Shown in pieces: positions 4,245 to 7,277 of a stretch of 7,277 bases of DNA. The stretch lies in assembly GCA_003151215.1 (NCBI GenBank), contig PLXB01000349.1, positions 4,138 to 11,414 on the forward strand. Direction: 5' to 3'. The position numbers and the translations under genes are program-made. The notes under the pieces are model-generated. The model was given only the letters and a program-made list of their open reading frames with translations, was not told the origin of the DNA and made no database searches. This DNA comes from Ignavibacteriota bacterium. GTDB taxonomy: Bacteria > Bacteroidota > Kapaibacteriia > Palsa-1295. Positions within the stretch are counted from its first letter, which is position 1, and the number at the start of each line of letters is the position of its first letter.

Positions 4245-7022
4245 TTAGCGTTCGATCCTCATCATCTTTCGCCATATTGCCGTGGGAGTTTGTAAAAGAT
4301 AAAAATAATTTCCTGTCGTAAGCGAAGAAGTGTTCAACTGTACAGAATAATTGCCTGCCTTAGCAATATCGTCAAATACCGAAATGACTTTTCTGCCGAG
4401 GACATCGGTTACCCACAGTTTGGAATTGCCATCCTCTAAGAGACTGTACTTTATCGTAGTATAGCTATGGGCAGGATTCGGAGTATTTTGTCCGAGCATC
4501 AGAGTATCGAATTCAGAGAACAGGCGCGTGCCGCCCTGCTGGCAAAGTCCCGAAAGTTTGAATAATCCGTTATATGTCGTAATTTTTACTTTCTTGCCGT
4601 TGCTGAAAGTAAATGTTTCGATCTTAATCGGAGTGACAATCGTATCGCCTAATGCAACAATAAATTCTATGCCCGGCAATACGCCATCAACCTGAAAATC
4701 CGGACGAATGCCATTCAACGTCAGAGTTCTCCACCCTCCTTTGATCGAAGACTGAATTGATTTATCAACGGGGGCAAGGAGAGTTTCATCGAATGTGACC
4801 TCCGTCACGTAATTTGTCGCTCCGCTGGGAGGCATATTCTTTGAGGTATCGATCCTCAGCGGAAATATGATATGATCGCAAGGCGCGGCCGAAAGTGTAT
4901 CGAAAGATAACGTGATTTCCGGCGGACTGATATCACGTGGAATGGTAACGAATGCTGTTGCTTTGCAGCCATTCGTATCGGTAACCGTTACACTATAGGT
5001 GCCGGAATCGGAAATAAACAACGTATCTGTCGTTGCGCCGGTACTCCACTGATTTGTTACAAATTGTGCGGATAGAGTCAAGGTATCCGTTCCTCCGACA
5101 TCCGGCAAGATCGGTGAACTGACATTGATCGTTACCACAGGCAATGGATTGACGATGACAGATACCGTATCGGAATAGGTCACGCATCCGCCGGCGGAAA
5201 TAGTTTTTACGAAATAATTTCCCGCGCTCGTTACCTTCGTACTTTGCAAAGTATCCCCATTCGACCAGAGATATTGAGCAAATCCGGGCTGCGCCGTTAT
5301 CGTCATTGTATCTCCTGCGCAAAGCTTTCCGCCGCCGGTCAGTGTATCGGGAAGTACAGGAGAGATGGTGACAGCGATCGAATCTTTTCCGGCGCAAGAA
5401 GTGCTTGAAGATGTTACATCAACCTCGACTTCTCCGCTCGTCGCACTGCCCCATTGTATGCCTATTGCCTCCGTACCCTGGCCATTCGTGATTGTGCCGC
5501 CGGAAATATTCCATTGATAGCTCACACCCGGAATTGCAGTAATACTATAGGAAAAAGTTTGTCCGGAGCAGACAATGACCGATCCGGCGATCAGCGGTTT
5601 TGGTTTTGGATTAACAATGATGAGAACCGTATCCATGAACGAGCAATTTCTATCGTCAAGATAAGAGACCGAGTAATGCGTAGTCACTGAAGGCGATGCT
5701 TGCGGATTCCCTATTGCATCGTTGTTCAGACCTGCTCCCGGACTCCATGTAATTCCATGAGCTCCAACAAGATCTAATTGTATCGTATCTCCTTCGCAGA
5801 TCGTAAAGAGAGGTGTATTAAGTTTCGGATAGGTGAAGAGTACTGTTTCGTCTGTAATGACATTCTTCGTTACTCCTGCGCCGCCGGTACCATTCGTAGC
5901 TCCATAGGTTGTCCCTTTACATGCCAGAGTCGGAATGCTCGATATGATAATTCCGGCGCTGCCTCCATTAAGGGATGCGGCCGGAACCGTCGTTCCTTTG
6001 ACAAGCACTGTGCCTCCTGAACCTCCTCCTCCGGGAGCAACACAATATGCGGCTTTATTCGTATCTGCAATATTATTCCCGCCGTTTCCGCCGTTCGCCG
6101 AAATACCAATGCCGTTTGGTACCGGATCAACATCTATGACAATAGAGCCGCCGCCGCCGCCGCCGAAGAATACATGATTGGCTTCGGTTACATAATTGAT
6201 CGCTCTGCCGCCTATTCCCCCGTTCGGGTAACGGCCGACAAGCGAAGTCTGATCTCCGCCTGTGCCGCCGGTTCCGCTATTGGCGCCGCCGCCCCCGCCA
6301 CCATTCTGGTTATTTCCGCCGCCGCCGCCATTAGAAAGAGGACCGCGGCCTGTTTCAAATCCGAGAGGATATTCTGCTATCCCTTCGCCTTTGATTCCAT
6401 CATCAAGCGAAGACCGCGGTAAATAATATGATGAGTCATACGGGAGAGTGGCATCCGAAGATGAATCGCCGCCGCGAAAACCTTTTCCGCTCACATCGAT
6501 ATCCGCATTCATCGTAACCGATCCCGATGCCTCAAAAACTACCACTCCGCCGACCGGGCTATTGGAGCTATACCATGCAGGCGCAGTAACCTGACCGGAG
6601 ATCACGACATCAGTATATTGCGGAACACGGATCAACTGTACTAACCCCTTAGGCGCATCATAGAGCCGGACAATTTTATCTTTTAAGGTGATCTGAAGAC
6701 CTTGAACGAACGCAACCGTGCCAAATTCATAATTCCCGGCATTCCCGTAATCGGTAACGGTGCCAAAAGCAGGAGTATTGCTTTGATCGATCTGCGCGCC
6801 TTTCATCTGGATAAGAAGCACACGGTCTCCGGGATTGAATCCTGTTGAATTGGCAATAAGGATCTGATTCATACAGGTATCTATATCGATAACTTCCGCA
6901 TAAATATTGATGATACCGGAAATATTTTGCGCGCGAAGATCTGTACTTCCGAAAAAGCAGAGTAAACCGAATGCGAGGCTAAATGCAATGAACCGGTAAA
7001 ACCGGCTGCGCAATCTGATCAT
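4245..7022 (-). CDS. T9SS-secreted glycine-rich adhesin-like protein with Ig/PKD-like repeats and type A sorting domain
   Basis: ATG 7022-7020 opens a 925-residue protein. Residues 1-31 are a signal peptide with an Arg-rich start, hydrophobic core IAFSLAFGLLCFF and cleavage at L-R-A before Q32. Residues 36-140 are a conserved-looking domain with NPGDRVLLIQMKGAQID (63-79). Residues 155-385 are glycine-rich, with blocks such as NGGGGGNNQNGGGGGG, and carry three similar strand-Gly units (about 157-185, 286-315, 330-357). Four Ig/PKD-like domains follow at about 399-472, 473-554, 557-628 and 640-694, marked by CEGDT or CAGDT and closing VNP or DTV motifs. Residues 700-825 resemble a cohesin-type beta-sandwich. 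Residues 836-925 are a T9SS type A sorting domain: LGQNTPNPAHSYTTIKYSL, DVLGRKV, L.TGNYFY.L, ending RKMMRIER. The protein is therefore predicted to cross the outer membrane by T9SS and be surface-attached or released. No enzymatic motif is visible, so an adhesin or matrix role is inferred. Confidence 0.92.
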   Translation of the reverse strand: MIRLRSRFYRFIAFSLAFGLLCFFGSTDLRAQNISGIINIYAEVIDIDTCMNQILIANSTGFNPGDRVLLIQMKGAQIDQSNTPAFGTVTDYGNAGNYEFGTVAFVQGLQITLKDKIVRLYDAPKGLVQLIRVPQYTDVVISGQVTAPAWYSSNSPVGGVVVFEASGSVTMNADIDVSGKGFRGGDSSSDATLPYDSSYYLPRSSLDDGIKGEGIAEYPLGFETGRGPLSNGGGGGNNQNGGGGGGANSGTGGTGGDQTSLVGRYPNGGIGGRAINYVTEANHVFFGGGGGGSIVIDVDPVPNGIGISANGGNGGNNIADTNKAAYCVAPGGGGSGGTVLVKGTTVPAASLNGGSAGIIISSIPTLACKGTTYGATNGTGGAGVTKNVITDETVLFTYPKLNTPLFTICEGDTIQLDLVGAHGITWSPGAGLNNDAIGNPQASPSVTTHYSVSYLDDRNCSFMDTVLIIVNPKPKPLIAGSVIVCSGQTFSYSITAIPGVSYQWNISGGTITNGQGTEAIGIQWGSATSGEVEVDVTSSSTSCAGKDSIAVTISPVLPDTLTGGGKLCAGDTMTITAQPGFAQYLWSNGDTLQSTKVTSAGNYFVKTISAGGCVTYSDTVSVIVNPLPVVTINVSSPILPDVGGTDTLTLSAQFVTNQWSTGATTDTLFISDSGTYSVTVTDTNGCKATAFVTIPRDISPPEITLSFDTLSAAPCDHIIFPLRIDTSKNMPPSGATNYVTEVTFDETLLAPVDKSIQSSIKGGWRTLTLNGIRPDFQVDGVLPGIEFIVALGDTIVTPIKIETFTFSNGKKVKITTYNGLFKLSGLCQQGGTRLFSEFDTLMLGQNTPNPAHSYTTIKYSLLEDGNSKLWVTDVLGRKVISVFDDIAKAGNYSVQLNTSSLTTGNYFYLLQTPTAIWRKMMRIER
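5871..6335 (-). repeat. Glycine-rich coding region with degenerate GG(N/T/S) repeats
   Basis: This part of the T9SS cargo gene encodes residues 230-384, dominated by Gly with Asn, Ser and Thr. It includes runs of five or six Gly at 232-236, 241-246, 287-292 and 331-334. Between the Gly runs, short strands (GSIVIDV, GGTVLVKG) recur. The composition suggests packed glycine loops or polyglycine helices. Codon use is mixed GGC/GGA/GGT, so the amino-acid pattern rather than the DNA is being kept. Confidence 0.85.
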
Positions 7023-7024
7023 TA

Positions 7025-7109
7025 TATTTGAGCAAACTTCAAATACCGACGCCCATCTTGGGCATGAACTAACCGCTTGAAGGTCCGAGGGGGCTAGCTC
7101 TCATTCAAG
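7025..7109 (-). other. Three consecutive hairpins in the leader of the T9SS cargo gene
   Basis: Moving away from the ATG at 7022: a 7-bp stem TATTTGA/TCAAATA (7025-7031 with 7039-7045, 7-nt loop) begins two nucleotides before the start codon. A 5-bp GC-rich stem GCCCA/TGGGC follows (7051-7055 with 7059-7063, 3-nt loop). A 6-bp stem CTTGAA/TTCAAG (7076-7081 with 7104-7109) completes the series. Each is common by chance, but their compact succession directly before the start could limit ribosome access. No Shine-Dalgarno sequence is present. Confidence 0.35.
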
Positions 7110-7173
7110 GCAAAACTCACCTAAAGATATCGGAAAAATGCTCTAAGACCGAAACGCGCATCTTTCCACGTAT

Positions 7174-7204
7174 GCAATATACGAAGAAAAAAGGCAATCT
7201 CCAA
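7174..7204 (-). promoter_or_regulatory. Candidate Bacteroidota-type promoter for the T9SS cargo / OmpA operon
   Basis: On the minus strand TTG (7204-7202) is followed by 20 nt and TATATTGC (7181-7174). The spacing is ideal, but the -7 box matches TAnnTTTG at only six of eight positions. The predicted leader would be about 145 nt. The -7 box lies inside a 15-nt inverted repeat CGTAT/ATACG (7169-7173 with 7179-7183), a possible operator. No better match lies between here and the ATG at 7022; a promoter beyond 7277 is also possible. Confidence 0.35.
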
Positions 7205-7277
7205 TGATTTCTCAAAAAATATTCTAAGCAACTTAATATTAATGAGCGTTTTTACTTCACCTTCATAAAACTCTGCG

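Noticed and set aside
5870..6422. Several open frames on both strands within the glycine-rich region
   Set aside because: The GC-rich Gly codons remove stop codons from other frames. The frame of the 925-residue protein continues through with a signal peptide upstream and a sorting domain downstream.
7023..7030. Plus-strand TATATTTG matching the -7 promoter box
   Set aside because: No TTG lies 19-21 nt upstream on the plus strand and no plus-strand gene follows; it is an AT-rich coincidence at the start of the T9SS cargo gene.
1..7277. Mobile elements, CRISPR arrays, tRNA/rRNA genes, defence systems
   Set aside because: I found no transposase or integrase motifs, no regularly spaced direct repeats, no tRNA-like cloverleaf and no nuclease, ATPase or toxin motifs in any accepted protein.

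Overview
The window looks like chromosomal DNA from a member of the Bacteroidota/Chlorobi/Ignavibacteria/Kapabacteria assemblage (FCB group). Four observations support this. One large protein ends in a type IX secretion (T9SS, type A) sorting domain. A promoter matches the Bacteroidota layout TTG-N20-TAnnTTTG exactly. Most start codons lack a Shine-Dalgarno sequence and follow A/T-rich DNA. The outer-membrane protein carries two OmpA modules. A Kapabacteria- or Ignavibacteria-like source is my best guess from protein style, not a proven assignment.

All five genes that I accept lie on the minus strand, so the transcription order runs from high to low coordinates. (1) 7022-4245 encodes a 925-residue T9SS cargo protein: signal peptide, conserved N-terminal domain, glycine-rich stalk with possible beta-helix rungs, four Ig/PKD-like domains, a cohesin-like region and the sorting domain. 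(2) After 15 nt, 4229-2187 encodes a 680-residue outer-membrane protein: predicted barrel, 16 consecutive prolines, OmpA-like module, Ig-like linker, second OmpA-like module. These two form one probable operon. (3) 1952-1701 encodes an 83-residue orphan protein without a signal peptide. It is the only gene here with a clear AAAGG ribosome-binding site, and a rho-independent terminator lies at 1523-1498. (4) 1224-439 and (5) 385-1 (cut by the window edge) encode two exported proteins with the same layout. Each has a signal peptide, then a short domain with a W...L.FP-type core, then a low-complexity stalk of phage-tail-fibre or GGTG type. They look like diverged tandem paralogues in one transcription unit.

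The non-coding DNA holds a strong promoter (1384-1414) that gives gene 4 a leader of about 150 nt with two hairpins. There is also a weaker promoter candidate (7174-7204) and a leader of similar length with three consecutive hairpins before the T9SS cargo gene. A long-range inverted repeat lies at 2080-2157 between the OmpA gene and the orphan gene.

Together the window is a cell-envelope and surface-display region: one large secreted adhesin-like protein, one peptidoglycan-anchored outer-membrane protein and a pair of exported fibre-like proteins. I saw no mobile element, CRISPR array, tRNA, rRNA or defence system. The most interesting material is the architecture of the envelope proteins and the structured leaders, not a demonstrably new system.
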